Positions 48,079-61,563 are shown, counted from the stretch's first letter. The stretch: 64,000 bases of DNA from Parietaria judaica (GCA_954871525.1 OX940868.1:25663056-25727055); one strand, 5' to 3'. Numbers and translations are program-made. Notes: a model not told the origin generated them from the letters alone.

Positions 48079-49689
48079 CAAGTATAAAAATAAAAAAATA
48101 TGACTACAAAACACCAGTAACTTGGTTGTGATTCGTGAATATACGGAGAGAAATATACAATAGAAATATATGCATACTTTTCTCTATAGATTCTCAATTT
48201 TTTTATTTTTTTAAGAAAGGTAACTTTTTATTCCGTTACGTAAGAACGAACGTCATCACAAGAACCAACATTCAAACAATCATTACACTTGGAGATATCC
48301 AACAAGAGAGTAACACAATATTGGACGTTTTTTATCCATCAAGCATTGTCCAAGAGCCTTTTGCACCACGTCTCTCAGCAAACTGGCCATATTTCTCTAT
48401 ATATAAAAAATAAAAAATAAAAAACTGAATATCTTCTGGTGCAGTTGATTACAACTTCAGTATTTCTTTTTACCAGTATTAACCTCTGACTTGTAAAAAA
48501 AAACAATGGTTTTCTGGATCGAAAGATACAAAAAACTGTAATAAATAATGTTAATAGCAATATTCGCTTAATTAAGACAATGAACAAATTAAAATGATAT
48601 ACTAATTCACAGACTCGGATATTTTTTTATTTTTTTTTTGGGAAATTGCTGGCATATTTAAATATTTTGCAAGTGATAATTGATAATTCATTCACGCACG
48701 TCTTATAAATGTCCTAGATAAAATATTGATAATATATCTCTATCTTCCATGTTTCATCGAAACATCCACTTCTTCATCGAAGTTTAAGGATGTTAAATTT
48801 TTTATCTTAAACATTTCAAAATATTTTATAAAACACACGTTTTTTAAAATGTATAATTTCCATGTTCATATTGGAAAAAAGAAATGTATACATGGTTGGA
48901 ATAGGATACATTTTCATTGCCTCATAATTAGTAGACTTTGAACTAAATTATGAGAACAATTATTGAACTGTCTGAATCTAGTATGAGCTTGAAGCATTAG
49001 GGTGATCAAGACCATTGAAGAAACAATAACTCATAAATTGCGGCAATAGTAACATAAATATTGTCAACTCTACCGGTGGGTATACATGTAATTTGGTCGT
49101 GAGAACACTACATTAACGTCAAAAAAACAGTAATTTCGTCCTATTTTGTCTATATTCTTTTATAAGCCTTAACGAAAGAGGACTCAAATAATTAAAAATA
49201 ATGATTAAAAACGTAAATTTAAAATAAAATTATGTTGAGAGGCACATTTCCATTCATAAAAATTGTTAATGTTTTTTTTTTCAAGAGAAATTGAGTGGAG
49301 ATATTGTTTTATAGAACATCAATACTTTTCTCACTACAAACGAAGTTAGGTACTTGCCGGTGCAGTTGACTTCAACTTGGATATTTTTGCGGCTAATAAT
49401 TTCCATAATGATAATGAGGAAAACTATAACATTAAGGATTTTATATTTGAGATATTAAGCATGTGCTTAAGATAATATTTTATTTTGTTTGACATTTTTT
49501 TTTATATTGGGAAGTTTGTGCTTGTAAATTTCACGTGATTTTTTCATCACGGTACCCTTCCTCCATTATAGGTGAAAATTATATTAATAAATTAAAAAAT
49601 ATATATTTTAAAAACTTAGTATAGACAACGGGCAACCGAAAAGAAGATGCATCTTGTTGACATAGGTAGTACCAATCAATTCATTTAAG

Positions 49690-49885
49690 CCTCTTCAATC
49701 ATACAGTCCAATACCTGTATTATCTTCGATAACCGTGCAGTCTCATACCTGCACAGTCTCGGGAACGTCCCATTAGCACATCCCCTTGCCCAGGCGATGT
49801 GGGACTGCACAGCTTACCCGGTCTTGCCCTCGTGGCTCACGGGATTAGTGACTGTCACACTGTAGGGCCACAAAAGGTTGAGTAA
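49690..49885 (-). mobile_element. LTR-like retroelement fragment
   Basis: Read on the minus strand, the stretch begins TGTGACAGTCACTAATCCC and contains 'cagtcccacatcg', a phrase often found in short LTR retroelements (TRIM-like) of plants. It is more GC-rich than its surroundings. No second LTR or target duplication was found. The class is inferred from these phrases only. Confidence 0.4.
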
Positions 49886-49998
49886 CATCTTAGTTTAATT
49901 TCATTTAAGCAATAAAAACCCTACGTTTTTTCTGAATCGGAAGATACATTAAAGTAAACTATAAATTTAATTGAATCGTATTGATAGCAATATTCGTT

Positions 49999-50088
49999 TA
50001 TAAATCACATTTATTCGTTAAGTTAAGTTAATTCTGCGCTGTTTATTATTTATAAATCACATTTCTTCGTTAAGTTAAGTTAATTCTG
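49999..50088. repeat. Tandem duplication, 38-bp units, period 52
   Basis: The segments at 49999-50036 and 50051-50088 differ at a single base (tta versus ttc); each contains 'cgttaagttaagttaattctg' minus one base. Confidence 0.9.
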
Positions 50089-51454
50089 TCAGATTGTTTC
50101 TTCTAGAAACGAGTAAAAACACTTTGTTATGAATAAAATTTATTAAACATAAGAGAGATACAACTCTAATGTTCATAGTCCAAATTTACAACATGTTTAA
50201 AAATAGTGGATCAACCTCTAAGATTCCGGAAACGATAAATTTACACGAAATCCAGTAGGGCAACGAATTTAAAAAATAAAGAAAATGGAGATAAGACGCA
50301 TTCTACGTCGATCTTGAATCAGATTCGGTCCCTTCTGATGTTATAAACAACAAGACCGTCTTCTTTCATGAGACATAGGTTATATGATCACTTCATGGAC
50401 ATTTTGAAGCTGGCGACAAACTCTAAATATAAAAACCAACGAAGAACAATATATTCTACTCGGAGAAAACCGTATTCAATTCTGAGTGTATGCTTGTATT
50501 ATGTCGTTTGGTATATGCTCGTATTCAATTAGGAGTATTCAACTTTGAAGACGCAATTAACTTCTCAATTATCTCGTTTTAAACATTTAAATATTATTTC
50601 CGATTAATGCTTGAAAATTGAATTGTTGAACAGTTGATTTTTTTTATTTTCTCCCAGTAGTAGATTTGATTCTATAGTGAAGTATTTTCAGTAAATTCTT
50701 TGTTGATTATTGCTAGTTTATGGTTTGACTTAGATTTCGTGTTATGAAAATTGGAGACATATTTTAATATTTTCACAGAAGTCATGTTATACATGATATG
50801 CTTCGTCGAAACATCCGACTTCTCATAAGGATATGCTAAATTTATTATTAAAGAATACTTTAGTTACACGTTTTTAAAGACGTAGAACGTTTAAACTAAT
50901 ATTATAGGAACAAAAAGATATGAAGAATACAGATACATACTTTTTTTATTATTATTATTGCATCATAAAGTCATGATAGTTTAATTAAATTAGGAGAACG
51001 TGTAGTCGTGTACGATAATGGGACTGTCTCTAAATAAATTAATTGTAGAAAAACACTATAAAAAATGTCGTGTTAGTTTTATCATATGTCAAATCTTTCT
51101 TCTAATTTAATGTGCATAAATTCAATTTATTTTATTTTATTTTATTTTAATAAATCTCTCTATGCAAGGAATACCATGAAATCATCATTCAAAGTGGAAG
51201 AAGATATAATAAAACTTCTTCGCAGTCGTGATATTTTATTAATATATTAATATTTCATTAAAAAAAATTCAAGAGTTACCAAATATTAATTGATATATAT
51301 TGAATAAGCAAGTCATGACACACTATCATTGATATATATAGTTTCATATATCATATATATACACTTTTAAGTAATTATTTAACATAATAAATCTCAACTT
51401 GTTAATAATAATACAGTGAATTTACATAACTCACGCACCAAAATCTAAGCACAC

Positions 51455-53252
51455 TCACACAACAGTCACCACTTTACAATGCATCATAGAGGAGTAGTCC
51501 AACAGATCCACGGTCAGCATGGACGCCGCCTTCGCCCTCGGCGGCCTGGGAATCACGGCGGCGAAGGCAGCGGCATCGGCGGGGCCGACCGAGGGGGCTC
51601 TCCGGCAGGGGCCGAGCCACTTGGCGTGCATGTACCGGTGCTTTCTCCAGGGACCCATGTGCATCTTCCTCTCCTTCATGCACCGCTTTGCGGCCGCACA
51701 CATCGTCTTGATCAGCGCCTGAAGCCTCTCGGGCTTCCCCACGAAGAGCTCGGGCAGGTGGCGGAGCAGCCGCTTGTAGTCGTCACTGGCCCGCGCCATC
51801 TCGAACTCGCCGCGCAGGTTCACCTCCACAATCACTCTCTTTGAGCTTGACTTGTCCACCACGTCCACGAACGTGTGCTCGCCTGTTGGGATTCAGTATT
51901 TTAATTTCTGATAAGGATTAATAAAGAATGTGGAGAAAAAAAAGAGTAATGTAAATTACTAAAAAATATATAGTATTTGCTAGAGATATAAAAAATAGAT
52001 AAAAAATTACTAAAGCGGCTTCATATTTTTAAGATCATAATATACAAAAAAAATATAGTTGCAAAGGGTCCCAACCTTTCGTAGGTTTTAAAATGGTTGT
52101 CGTGTATTAAAAGTTAAACCTAATATCTTGGTTTGTAAAACTAAAAAGGAAAACGCAATAGTTTTCAATATTTCTTATTTTACTCTTGTTTCAAATTATA
52201 CGCTCTTATTGTTGAAAAGACAATTTTTTGCTGTGTTCATAACTACATAAATAATTTAAAAAATAAAGGAAAATTATGGCAGTAACTCGAACTCGATCGA
52301 GTCACACCCCGTCTTTGTTATAGGCGAGCAAGGCTAGCGCCTCGGACCCTCAAACTTAAGAGCTTTAATTTTTTTTTATATATATATTTTTGTATTAAAT
52401 TAAATATAAAAAGTTTCATCTTTAAATATCTAAATAGCTCTTATAATTTACTTAGCTCCAAAGTCCCGATAAAACATGACAAACTCACGGTTGGTCCAAG
52501 ACTTGACAACACGTGTAAAATTTAATTAAATAAATCGTAAAAATAGACGGAGAGAAGAAAAATATGTCACACATTGAAAATTTCGATTATGAAAATAAAA
52601 ATAAAAAATTGGAGCTTATATGTCTTATTTATGGGGTTATTAACCTTTAACTATCTAAACACTATAGAAGAACATGAACCATGTGATATTATGAAACTTT
52701 CATACACTTATATACAGTGCTGATGCATATATATATATATATTTAGATATATATATACTGTGTAAATTACCTGATGGGAGGTCTTGAGAGGTTCTCCATT
52801 TGGAGTGGCAGATGGCGCTATCGTAGCCTTGGCTGGTCAGCCTCGCCGTGATCTGTCTCATCACGCACCGACTCCGGCAAATCTCCGATGCCCCGCACCC
52901 ACACACACTGCTCTCCATCGCCTCTTTCACCGCCTTCCTTATCCCTCGCTCCACACTGCTCGTTCTTCTCACCGTCGCCTGTTGCAAGCAAATCCCGACT
53001 TACTCATTACTTTCGCTCAGCAGTCACTTATACATACATACATATATATATATATAATACCTGCAAGATCTGGTTCTGGTTCTCCCAGAAGGTGGAGTGA
53101 TCTTTCTCGAATCCGGCCTCGGCTTCTTCGTTGTCGCTGCTTTCTTCTTCTTGTTCGCGGCTGGTGAATTCTGGCGACGCCAACGCTTGGTGGCGGTCGT
53201 CTTCGTCCTCGGCGAAGCCGAAGAGCATGTCAGAGAAGCTCTGGTTAGCCAT
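51455..53252 (-). CDS. DUF506 (PD-(D/E)XK-like) family protein, 275 aa
   Basis: Minus-strand exons 53252-53061, 52978-52771 and 51882-51455 join with GT-AG introns into 275 residues. The N-terminus (MANQSFSDMLFGFAEDEDD) is acidic and Glu/Ser-rich. From about residue 103 the family core appears: CVMRQITARLTSQGYDSAIC, HSKWRTSQDLPSGEHTFVDV, then RVIVEVNLRGEFEMARASDDY, LPELFVGKPERLQALIKTMC and the WRKHRYMHAKW motif near residues 212-222. DUF506 proteins are plant-specific with a nuclease-like fold and poorly known function; some are stress- or calcium-responsive. An in-frame ATG 49 codons upstream exists, but a TATA box lies inside that stretch, so the start at 53252 is preferred. The last intron is about 0.9 kb and AT-rich, and contains a repeat remnant at about 52310-52470. 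Exon 3 is GC-rich. Confidence 0.9.
52310..52470. mobile_element. Repeat remnant in DUF506 intron 2
   Basis: 'ataggcgagcaaggctagcgcctcggaccctc' type sequence followed by AT-rich DNA resembles the remnant at 15040-15100. It is probably a hAT-like non-autonomous element fragment; its ends are not defined. Confidence 0.35.
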
Positions 53253-53338
53253 GGAAGTAGTGTTCGATCGAGGTTGGTTTGAGTTTGAGATGAATGTGGA
53301 TGGAGTATGGGGCATGGGAGGACTTTGAAGGTCTGCTT

Positions 53339-53350
53339 TTATATATATAG
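53339..53350 (-). promoter_or_regulatory. TATA box of the DUF506 gene
   Basis: On the minus strand ctatatatataaaa lies about 90 bases upstream of the chosen ATG, leaving a leader of about 60 bases. It supports the downstream start codon. Confidence 0.6.
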
Positions 53351-56329
53351 ACAGATTCAAGACAGTAATCGGAGGATGGATGAGACTCGTGGGTCCCACT
53401 TGCTGACGTGGACAAACGGGTCGCCGCGCACATGGCCACTCTATTGTCAGTCGTTGTTTTTGGTTTTGTATATTGAGATATTTGCGGCATAAGGACGTTA
53501 TGTTTGTAATTTGTTGAAGATATGTTCCTAGTATTTCTTTTACTGACGTAAAGATCTAATGTTTTATTTTTGGTATAGTTTTGAGTGTCTGTTAGATTAC
53601 TTAAGTGATTCATTGTTTGACTCATTGTCAATACTGACAATATCGTTAGCTAAATTACCATCAGTTTAAGTGGTTTTATAAAATTTTAATTATCATTTTT
53701 AACTTTTTTTTTATTTGAATTTAATTTGGATTTTTAGTCTTTTATTCACTTTTGTAAGTTTTTTAAAGATGAGAAGTTGTTATTCTTCTAGCTAGCTCAC
53801 AAATACGTGGCTTATAAATGTCTAACATTTTTTTTATAGGGTTAAAAGTATTCTCACAATTTTGATTGAAAAAGAAAGATCCAGTTTTATAATATTTATT
53901 TTATAGAAATTTTATATTTGCTTATAATTTTTAAGACTTTCATATATTAACAACATATTTAAGTGATTTATAGTTATAGGGCTTTATAATTTATTTTTGT
54001 TGTTTGTATTTATTTAGAATAATATAGTGCATGTTTAACATTTGTAATACATCAATTATATTGTTATAGAGCCTTAAAATTTATTTTTGTCTAAGCCTCT
54101 CATATAAAGGTTGATTCTAATGGCGACAACCCTTCAAAAAAAAAAAAAAAACGCTTAGATTGATATTATTCTCATTTATGATAATTCTTGGTTTCGTCCC
54201 TGAACACGGAGACTCACGTGACATGTTAAATAAAATAGAAAATTTTGAAAAAAGTCTCAAAGTGATAAAAATAAAAGTAAAAATTAAAACCCATCGAGTC
54301 TTTATAATCCATGTTAAAATAAGCAATATCCCTCTAACAAAATAAAGATATAAAGTTTTATGTTGCTATTATCTCTTAAATATTTAAAGCTTATCGTATT
54401 TCATGTATGGACAAAATTCTTGGTTCAGTTTGTCCAAAAATCAACTAACAGAAAACATTGTGTGATGATCAAATCATTTAGTAACATGAAAAGAAAAAAG
54501 AAAATAGAAATTAAATAGCAAGGGAAATATATTTATAAATACATATATATTTTGTGTTTTTAATAATCACTCTTAATTAAACTCAATTTGACTGCTCTTT
54601 ATTTTTCTAAATTATAATGAAACTGAAACCTCGGTCTTTTATTAATATTTTTTTTAGTTCGTCCTCTTTCGTCACGTTTTATGTTGATTATTCGAGTTTT
54701 AATAATTAAAGTTATCGAAGAATATAAAATGAATATGCGTTATTATAATTATGCTTCTACAGAAAAGCCAAATTTCAATGAGTTAGTGACCTTCAAGCGA
54801 ACGAATCAGGCGAAACAGAAATCGGGCGTAATTATCTGTTAGAGGGTCATTTGCGTAATATCTCACTTTTCATGTCCACGTGGCGTGTTATCATTGGGCG
54901 TCCGGAATCGAACCGCTCATGTGTTGTTTGGACAGGACAGCAAGGATCCACGTCAGGGAAGGTCCAATAATTTACCCATCTGGATATACCCGAATATTCA
55001 GTGCTCTTATTTTTTTTGTTTTTATTTTTATTATTATATAATATTATACTTATTATTCTCTATTAATGATTTTGGCTTTTATTTATCCCTTGAAAATCAT
55101 GCGAAGATGAGTCCAAAAGCGATGCGTTTTTATCCTCATCCTGTGAGCTGGTGGGACCCTGAATGCGATTCCGGTGTGCCAATAGTGCTACGTGGCAGAA
55201 TTAGCGACGTTGATTGGCGTGCTTTATCCGATTAGATGGTCCCACTTGTCTGTTAACAGAGCCAAATGATTTGCTGTGAAAGAAGCTTCATGTGTATATA
55301 GGATTAGATTAAATACGCGGGGACTTGTCAATGGGTTTGGGTCGGAGGGTATTTCGGTCATTTGAGGCCTCAATAATGAGGTGGAGGGCCAGACAAGAGG
55401 AGAGGTACACGTAGATGTGGGTTTTCAATCAAGATAGAAGGCATAAATAATGATATTCTAATGAATTATTGTGTACGTCCTAAAGAAAAAAGAGGTCATA
55501 CTTTGAATCGGTGTCTTTTTTTATCATATAGATTATCAAAATCTGGTGAATTAGATTGAAATTATATTCTATTAGATTGAAATTATCCTTTTTTGCTTTA
55601 TTACCTAATATATATATATATATACTATATGTATAAATTTGAACGATATATTATATATATATATATATATTTTTTTTGTCGTGTCGCAGGAGAAGTAGTG
55701 AACAAATGAATGATGAGGGATATGATAAATAGTAGGCTGAATGTAATATTTTCATAGTAAAAATTGAATATTCTATTCTAAAGTATGAAAATCGGATCTA
55801 CCGTATAATCGGTATTCGATTTTGGTTAGGGTGTATCGATTTTTAAATCACATTTATCGCTTTCTAGAGTTCTACTACACATGACTATATTATATAAAAA
55901 CGAAATGAAATGCAAAAATACATAAATAAGAAGATTCTTACAAATCCCTACTACATTGAAGCAAGAAGTGATAATCAAAAAGATGATTAGTAATAATAAA
56001 TTTTAAGTTCTTACTTTTTTTTTTCTTCTTTTTTTTTTTAAAAATTCTTATCAATCACAACTACATTAAACAATTTAGATGTCCTTGAGTCATCAATGAA
56101 ATAAACGCTTATGAAAGATATTTAGATATTTCAAACATTTTCTATTTAGTTTTGACATTAATGAACTCTATCACCGTTCATACTTTATTCAAAATACGCT
56201 CTTAACAAGACTTTTACATAATCACACACACATATATATATATATACACGACTACGATGATCTTTGGATTTCACTCCTATTTTCATGGTGACTTGAACTC
56301 GTGACCTCTAATGTCTTAAGATGTACTTT

Positions 56330-56375
<46 letters not shown>

Positions 56376-57019
56376 ACGAATAAAAATTGAAGTACTATAA
56401 AAAATTAAAAATGTTGGAAAAGAAAATTCACAAGAATTCTATAAATAAAATGTGTGCTCTTTGTTAAAGGAATTTTGAATTACACGGTCTCCTCAAAAAA
56501 GTTAATGTGTTTCCTTTTATTATATGTTTGTCACCGTTTGTCATCAAATATAATAACTGTTTTATTTAATTCTGAACTATCATGGATTCATTATATTAAT
56601 ATCACGTACATATTTATTTACAAACTAGAAAGTATAGTTTAATATAATATAATCAAGTTAAACATTGATTATTGAGGTGGTTTTGGCGCGCATAGAAAAT
56701 TACAAACAAGAAGACTTTATGAGCAAATGATGAGTAAGCAACTACTTTATATCCAGATATTTTTTTTAACATTAAAATAAGAGCACCATATTCTTATCTA
56801 GAAGTATACAAAATATATTTTAATGTAACATATTTATTTTATACGCATTATAACGATTAAATATGAGATCACGATCAAATAGTATATATATTGAACTGTT
56901 TGGTTTATAAAATATACAGTTTAGTTTGTTGTAAATTCCCATCGATTCTTGCACAAAGATTATCACTCGATTACGAATCAATCAAATAAATTGAAATTAA
57001 ATGTAAAGCAGAAAGAACA
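53351..57019. other. Intergenic, no gene recognised
   Basis: AT-rich, with a more balanced patch at about 54880-55400 that has promoter-like words ('gtggcgtgttatcattgg', 'gctacgtggcag') but no downstream gene in the window. TA runs lie at about 55606-55624, 55652-55670 and 56333-56373. Confidence 0.5.
56333..56373. repeat. TA microsatellite, about 20 units
   Basis: One of the longest uninterrupted TA runs in the window. Confidence 0.92.
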
Positions 57020-57480
57020 CACCATTTGGAGAGTGGTTCGGCCGGAGATCGAATCGTGATCTCCGACGTACGTCCACTCCTGTCCACTCCTTGCTCCGGC
57101 GAATTCCCGGAACGATTGCACTAGATATCATCGCCGATTACACCCTCATGCTCTCTTACAAAGATTCACTCTCAAACCCTAAGCTATTTTGTACAACTTC
57201 TCTCTCGCTCACGACCGAGCTTCAATGGAGACAATTACAAGACCAAAACCTGGTCTACATGCACACGAGCTTATGACCTTCATGAGAACGACCTACAGAG
57301 ACGAAGAAGAAGAAGAACCCTATGACTCTAATCTCACGATCTTCTCTCTCCAACCCAAGAACCCTAGCAGAGAAACCCATTCATAACCATTCCTTTTCTA
57401 TTACAGAGAGCAACCCCTATACTAGAGAGAACTCCAAGTTCTTTTTCCTCTTCACTGTCAATCGTACACCACAAGGGAAG
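57020..57480. mobile_element. Retroelement-like repeat fragment
   Basis: The stretch contains 'gagagtggttcggccgga' and 'cgacgtacgtccactcc', phrases of a widespread plant repeat family with the pattern 'gtggttcggcc ... tacgtccac'. It is more GC-rich than its flanks and has short open frames (57091-57386) but no protein domain. Ends were not identified. Confidence 0.4.
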
Positions 57481-58087
57481 AAGAAGGTATTTGGCTTTTA
57501 ATCTCAGCCCTCCAAGTCATCCAACGGCTGTAGATGCATGCTGATCAATGGATGTCCATTAATGTCGTTTTGCTTCATTCGTGTCGTTTGGGCTTGAGCT
57601 GAAAATGGGCTTCATAATATAACAAAGTTTTTTTTATAGATAAAATATACTGTTACTTCACTTTCTTGGGCAATATTATTTCGTGTTTCACGTGGAAGAT
57701 TTCTAATAAATAAGGCAATTTCTCCTTAAAAGACGTATCGGTTTACAAGAACAAATAAATAAATAATAAAAAAAAAACAATAATACAAACAAAATCAAGA
57801 AGTTCATCGACCAAACTCAGTTGCTAATATGTAGGTCGATTTTGTCGGTTCTTGAGATCGCTAGTTTTACAAATTTTGAAACGATAAACTGCATGGTGCA
57901 TACAGCTGATTATCGGCCGGTAAAGACATTAAAGCCTTTATTTTAAATGAAAATTTTGATAAATTTATGTGTAATTTGTTAAACTCTACTTAACTTTTCT
58001 ATAATTAATAATTTTTTTATTTTTATTTTTTAAACAAAAGTAATTTTAATAATCTTTTGTTCTTGATTTTTTATATCTCGCACCCGA

Positions 58088-58240
58088 AATAGTTGAATTT
58101 TTTGGCTATCTTCAGATGGAGATATTCTAATTTTTTCTATATTGGACAAAGATAGTTGAATTTTTGGCTATTTCAAGTTTAAGATAGCCAATTTTTTTAC
58201 TAACGAACTCAAGATAGCTGGATTTTTGGCTATTTTTGGC
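58088..58240. repeat. Degenerate tandem repeat 'gatagttgaatttttggcta'
   Basis: Several units of 'aagatagttgaatttttggctat' type, some with the order of 'gatag' and 'ggcta' changed, at about 58092, 58150 and 58211. A further group of the same units lies at 58860-58955. Confidence 0.75.
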
Positions 58241-58319
58241 AAGAACTTTGTGACATAAGTGCTCAAAAGATTAGAGATTGACTAAATGGGCCATAAGAAT
58301 TAATAAGATTAATTAGTTG

Positions 58320-58830
58320 CTCAATGAGCTTGATTAATGTGATTCATGAAGCCTTTTAACACTAAACCCTATTCCTACATATGGAGATTAAGAGAAAGGA
58401 AAACTAAGCCTTTTACTCACATAATACCCCAAAGGAAGTTTTCCGATCCCTCTCCCTAGCCATAGGATTCAACATTTTCCTATTCCAAGAGAGGTGGTCT
58501 TATTCTCCTAGCTCCAAAATAGTTGTTGGTTCGTTTCTAACAACCGGAGAAGCACTAGTATTCTTGATCGGTGATTTACGGCAACAAAGGCGTTTCGTTA
58601 GATGACGTGGTGTACGAAGTAGAAAACTGTGCAATTGGACGGCTTTGTGACCGGCATAAGTCGTGGACAAGATATGGAGATTCAAGCTCGACGTGTGCTT
58701 GGGATAAAATCTTCAAGACGGATACGAGTACCGTTCTGTAGAGATCAATATCTCATCCGATAACACTTTAAATTATAGCGTTGTTATCTAGATCGTGTTC
58801 TCTAAGAGTTCTCGGTATTTTTGTTTCCAG
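58320..58830. mobile_element. LTR-like repeat fragment
   Basis: The stretch between the two groups of tandem units reads like the U3-R part of an LTR ('cttgggataaaatcttcaagacggatacg', then 'ctgtagagatcaatatc'). It has no coding domain and no recognised ends; the assignment rests on general resemblance. Confidence 0.35.
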
Positions 58831-58859
58831 GAGTATGTGTAATCTTAGAAAAAACCAAT

Positions 58860-58955
58860 ACAAGATATCTGATTTTTAGCTATCTTTGTGTCCAAGATAA
58901 TTTTTTTTTTTTTGGCTCTCTTCGGTCCAAGATAGTTGAATTATTCGGTCTTTCT
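58860..58955. repeat. Second group of 'gatag...ggcta' units
   Basis: Units like 'aagatatctgatttttagctat' and 'caagatagttgaattattcgg' repeat the motif seen at 58088-58240, on the far side of the LTR-like segment. Confidence 0.65.
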
Positions 58956-59925
58956 TCAACCTTATTGACATCGAAAATAACACAGTATCTTTTTTCGTAT
59001 TTTTTGCTTTATAACTTAAGTTAGTATAAATCAAAAGTGTTAAATTGAAACTTAGCAAAATACATAATAAAATAAGAAGAAGAAAAAAGGACCAGTAACT
59101 CATATTTTTAGTGCGAAATGAGCAATCAAAGCATCCTAGTAGCAACTAAATCGTGAAATTGTAGATGCGAATCACAAAAGTTCGTACAAAAGTGAAGAGA
59201 CTTGTTGACTTTGCGAGCCAGTGCCGCGCTCCTTGAACATCAGGGAATCACAAATCGAAAGCTTTGACACCTCGAGCCTTTATCTCGTCTACCAGGACGT
59301 GTCAAAAACTTTACGTTGACTATATAGAAAAATACCTCGCCAGATTACTATTCTTGTCCGTAATTGGACTACAACACAAATTTTTTTAGAGCAGAGGAAT
59401 ACGAGTAGGGCTTTGGGGGAGGCCTTGGTCGAATTCTCTATCCTAAGATTGAGGTTTTGGGAGTTCTTAGCTTAAGATCTAAATGACTTAGCATATTTTA
59501 GCATTTATTAAATAATACTCAATAACCCAAGCAAGCTTGGCTTAGTGTTAACTCCACTACACTTCCATTCAAGAGGTCACGTGTTCCATCTCTATGGGAT
59601 TCAAATGAGTGCCCCATTTACATATGTAAATTTTGACCAATAGTGTCACTTGTTCTTACACTGAATATATCTAGTAATGCGAGAGCGCATTGTAACCTTG
59701 GCCAATGCTGCCACTCTCATTGGAAAAAAATACTTAATATGTCATATTAATAATTAATTAAATTAATTAATAATCATGATCACCATGTGGATCGAGTGCC
59801 TTTTCTAAATAGGTTCATGTCGGCCCAAAGGCCTAATTGGACCTGAGGATTTCATTGGGCCAATTGCCTATTTTTGAACTATGCGCTCGAGATTATTTGG
59901 GTTGAATTTATGTAATTTATTCCAA
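58956..59925. other. Intergenic, no gene recognised
   Basis: A more balanced patch at 59210-59330 and a stretch at 59520-59720 (phrases such as 'aagcaagcttggcttagtg' and 'aagaggtcacgtgttcca') look like decayed retroelement or repeat sequence. No gene is supported. Confidence 0.45.
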
Positions 59926-59935
59926 TATATAATTA

Positions 59936-61011
59936 GGATTAATTGCGGCAAAAATACCCAACCTTTGGTCAAATTCTCTGCTGTATATACAACCTCCGTA
60001 AATGGCGGCAAAAGTACCCAAACTTTGCATTTGGGAGTTGACCGAAAAGATTCACCTATGTGGCAATCACCCTTTGCCACGTGGCATGCCACGTAATTAT
60101 TATTTTTTAAATATTTTTTTTTAAAAAATATTTTTTTTAAAAAAACTTTTTAATTTTTTTTTAAAAAAATAAAATTATTTTTCCATAATAACAAATTATG
60201 AGTATTTAAATTTAAATATTCATTATTATTTTTGTTATTAAATATAATTATTCATTTTAGAAAAGTGGATCAAACAAAATAAATAAAGAAAAAAATCACC
60301 GTTCACGGTTCACTCAAGCTCCGCCTTCGATCCAGTTCACAAGTGAAATAAAATCGCTTAATATGTTTAGTAAAAATAATCAATAATAATCATATGATTA
60401 TTTAACGACAATTTTCAAAACAAGAATAATATATAAATAAAAAAACATATTAAACAATTATTATTTATATAAAATACAAACACACAAAAAATATCATGCA
60501 AACAAATAAACATAATTTTTTGTTAAATATAAATATGACTACTATTTTTTGTTTTTCAATAAGTGGTGTATTTAATTATGTCTTGACTTTTTAAACAATT
60601 TTGATGTGTTTATTAGTTATTATTATTATTATTAAACAATTTTATTCGACGCGTGAACCGGATCGAAAACGGAGTTCAAGTGAACCGTGAGCGGTGGTTT
60701 TTATTTCGTTCTACCCAATTTTTTAAAAAGAAATAATTATAACCAATAATGAATATTTATAGTTATTATCTTAAAAATATTTTTATTAAAAAAAATTTGT
60801 TAATTTTTTTTTTTAAAAAAATTACGTGGCATGCCACGTGGCGGCCAAGTGCCATGTGGCATGCCACGTGGCAAAGGGTGATTGCCACATAGGTGAATTT
60901 TTCGGTCAACTCTCAAATGGAAAGTTTGGGTACTTTTGCCGTCATTTACGGAGGTTGTATACACAGCAGAGAATTTGACCAAAGGTTGGGTATTTTTGCC
61001 GCAATTAACCC
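59936..61011. mobile_element. Foldback DNA element copy B
   Basis: The element runs from GGATTAATTGCGGC to GCCGCAATTAACCC and is flanked by a perfect direct repeat tatataatta (59926-59935 and 61012-61021), a 9-10 bp target duplication. It is in the opposite orientation to copies A and C, shown by the internal 'ggatcaaacaaaataaat' side (60266) being on the left. The left terminal repeat lacks about 30 bases present in the other copies. The interior contains the palindrome 'gagtatttaaatttaaatat' (with the following 'tc'). No coding capacity. Confidence 0.92.
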
Positions 61012-61563
61012 TATATAATTATGTCAAATATAATGGTGTTGTTCAGAAATTTATTGTTCAACTTTCACATCATATCATTATCAGGCAAGAAGTTGAATAA
61101 AAGTTATCGCAAGCTGGCGCATTGCTCTGCTTTCACGTTTTAATGATGAAAGGGAATTCGGACAACTAGGCAGGGCAAGGACAAATAGTCATTATTTTCC
61201 TGAATTCTGATAAGAAAATTGAATCCACAAAATAGACAATACATTCATAACACATCTAACTTTTTTGTTCCTTTTTTTAGTTAAAATTTATATTATTCGT
61301 CGGTCGAGATTACGTGTGCGCATGCCAGGGCTCAGAGTCACGGCGACCAAACAGAACGCCTGAATGCGGGGTGTTGGCGCCCGAATATGGTGCCTAGGTG
61401 CTAGTGTCTAGACACGGCACTTGATGTTGTGCAGTGCAAGACAACGTCGAAAAATTAAAAAAAAATTATTTAATAATTTATTACTAAGCGAAAGAAATTG
61501 ATTCTTTTTTTTCTTCTTATTAGAACTTACAATATCTCTCTTAACTTTATGCCATTTATATTA
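61012..61563. other. Spacer between foldback copies B and C
   Basis: About 550 bases without a gene. A GC-richer patch at 61295-61440 contains repeated 'gcgcc' and 'ggtgc' words and may be a separate repeat remnant. Confidence 0.5.

Larger units (their letters stand above)
47627..51454. other. Intergenic between BRF1 and the DUF506 gene
   Basis: No gene was recognised. It includes a TA microsatellite at 48046-48073, an LTR-like fragment at about 49690-49885, and a tandem duplication at 49999-50088. The rest is AT-rich and featureless. The convergent genes end at 47626 (+) and 51455 (-). Confidence 0.5.

Noticed and set aside
49740..49860. Possible 5S rRNA-derived segment (Cassandra-like element)
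   Set aside because: The GC-rich part does not show the ordered 5S internal promoter boxes when read on either strand.
51479..51844. Plus-strand open frame, His/Gly-rich
   Set aside because: It is antisense to DUF506 exon 3, whose frame matches the family motifs.
53253..53399. Longer N-terminus for the DUF506 protein from an upstream in-frame ATG
   Set aside because: A TATA box at 53339-53350 lies within this stretch and the extra sequence does not look like the family; the start at 53252 is preferred.
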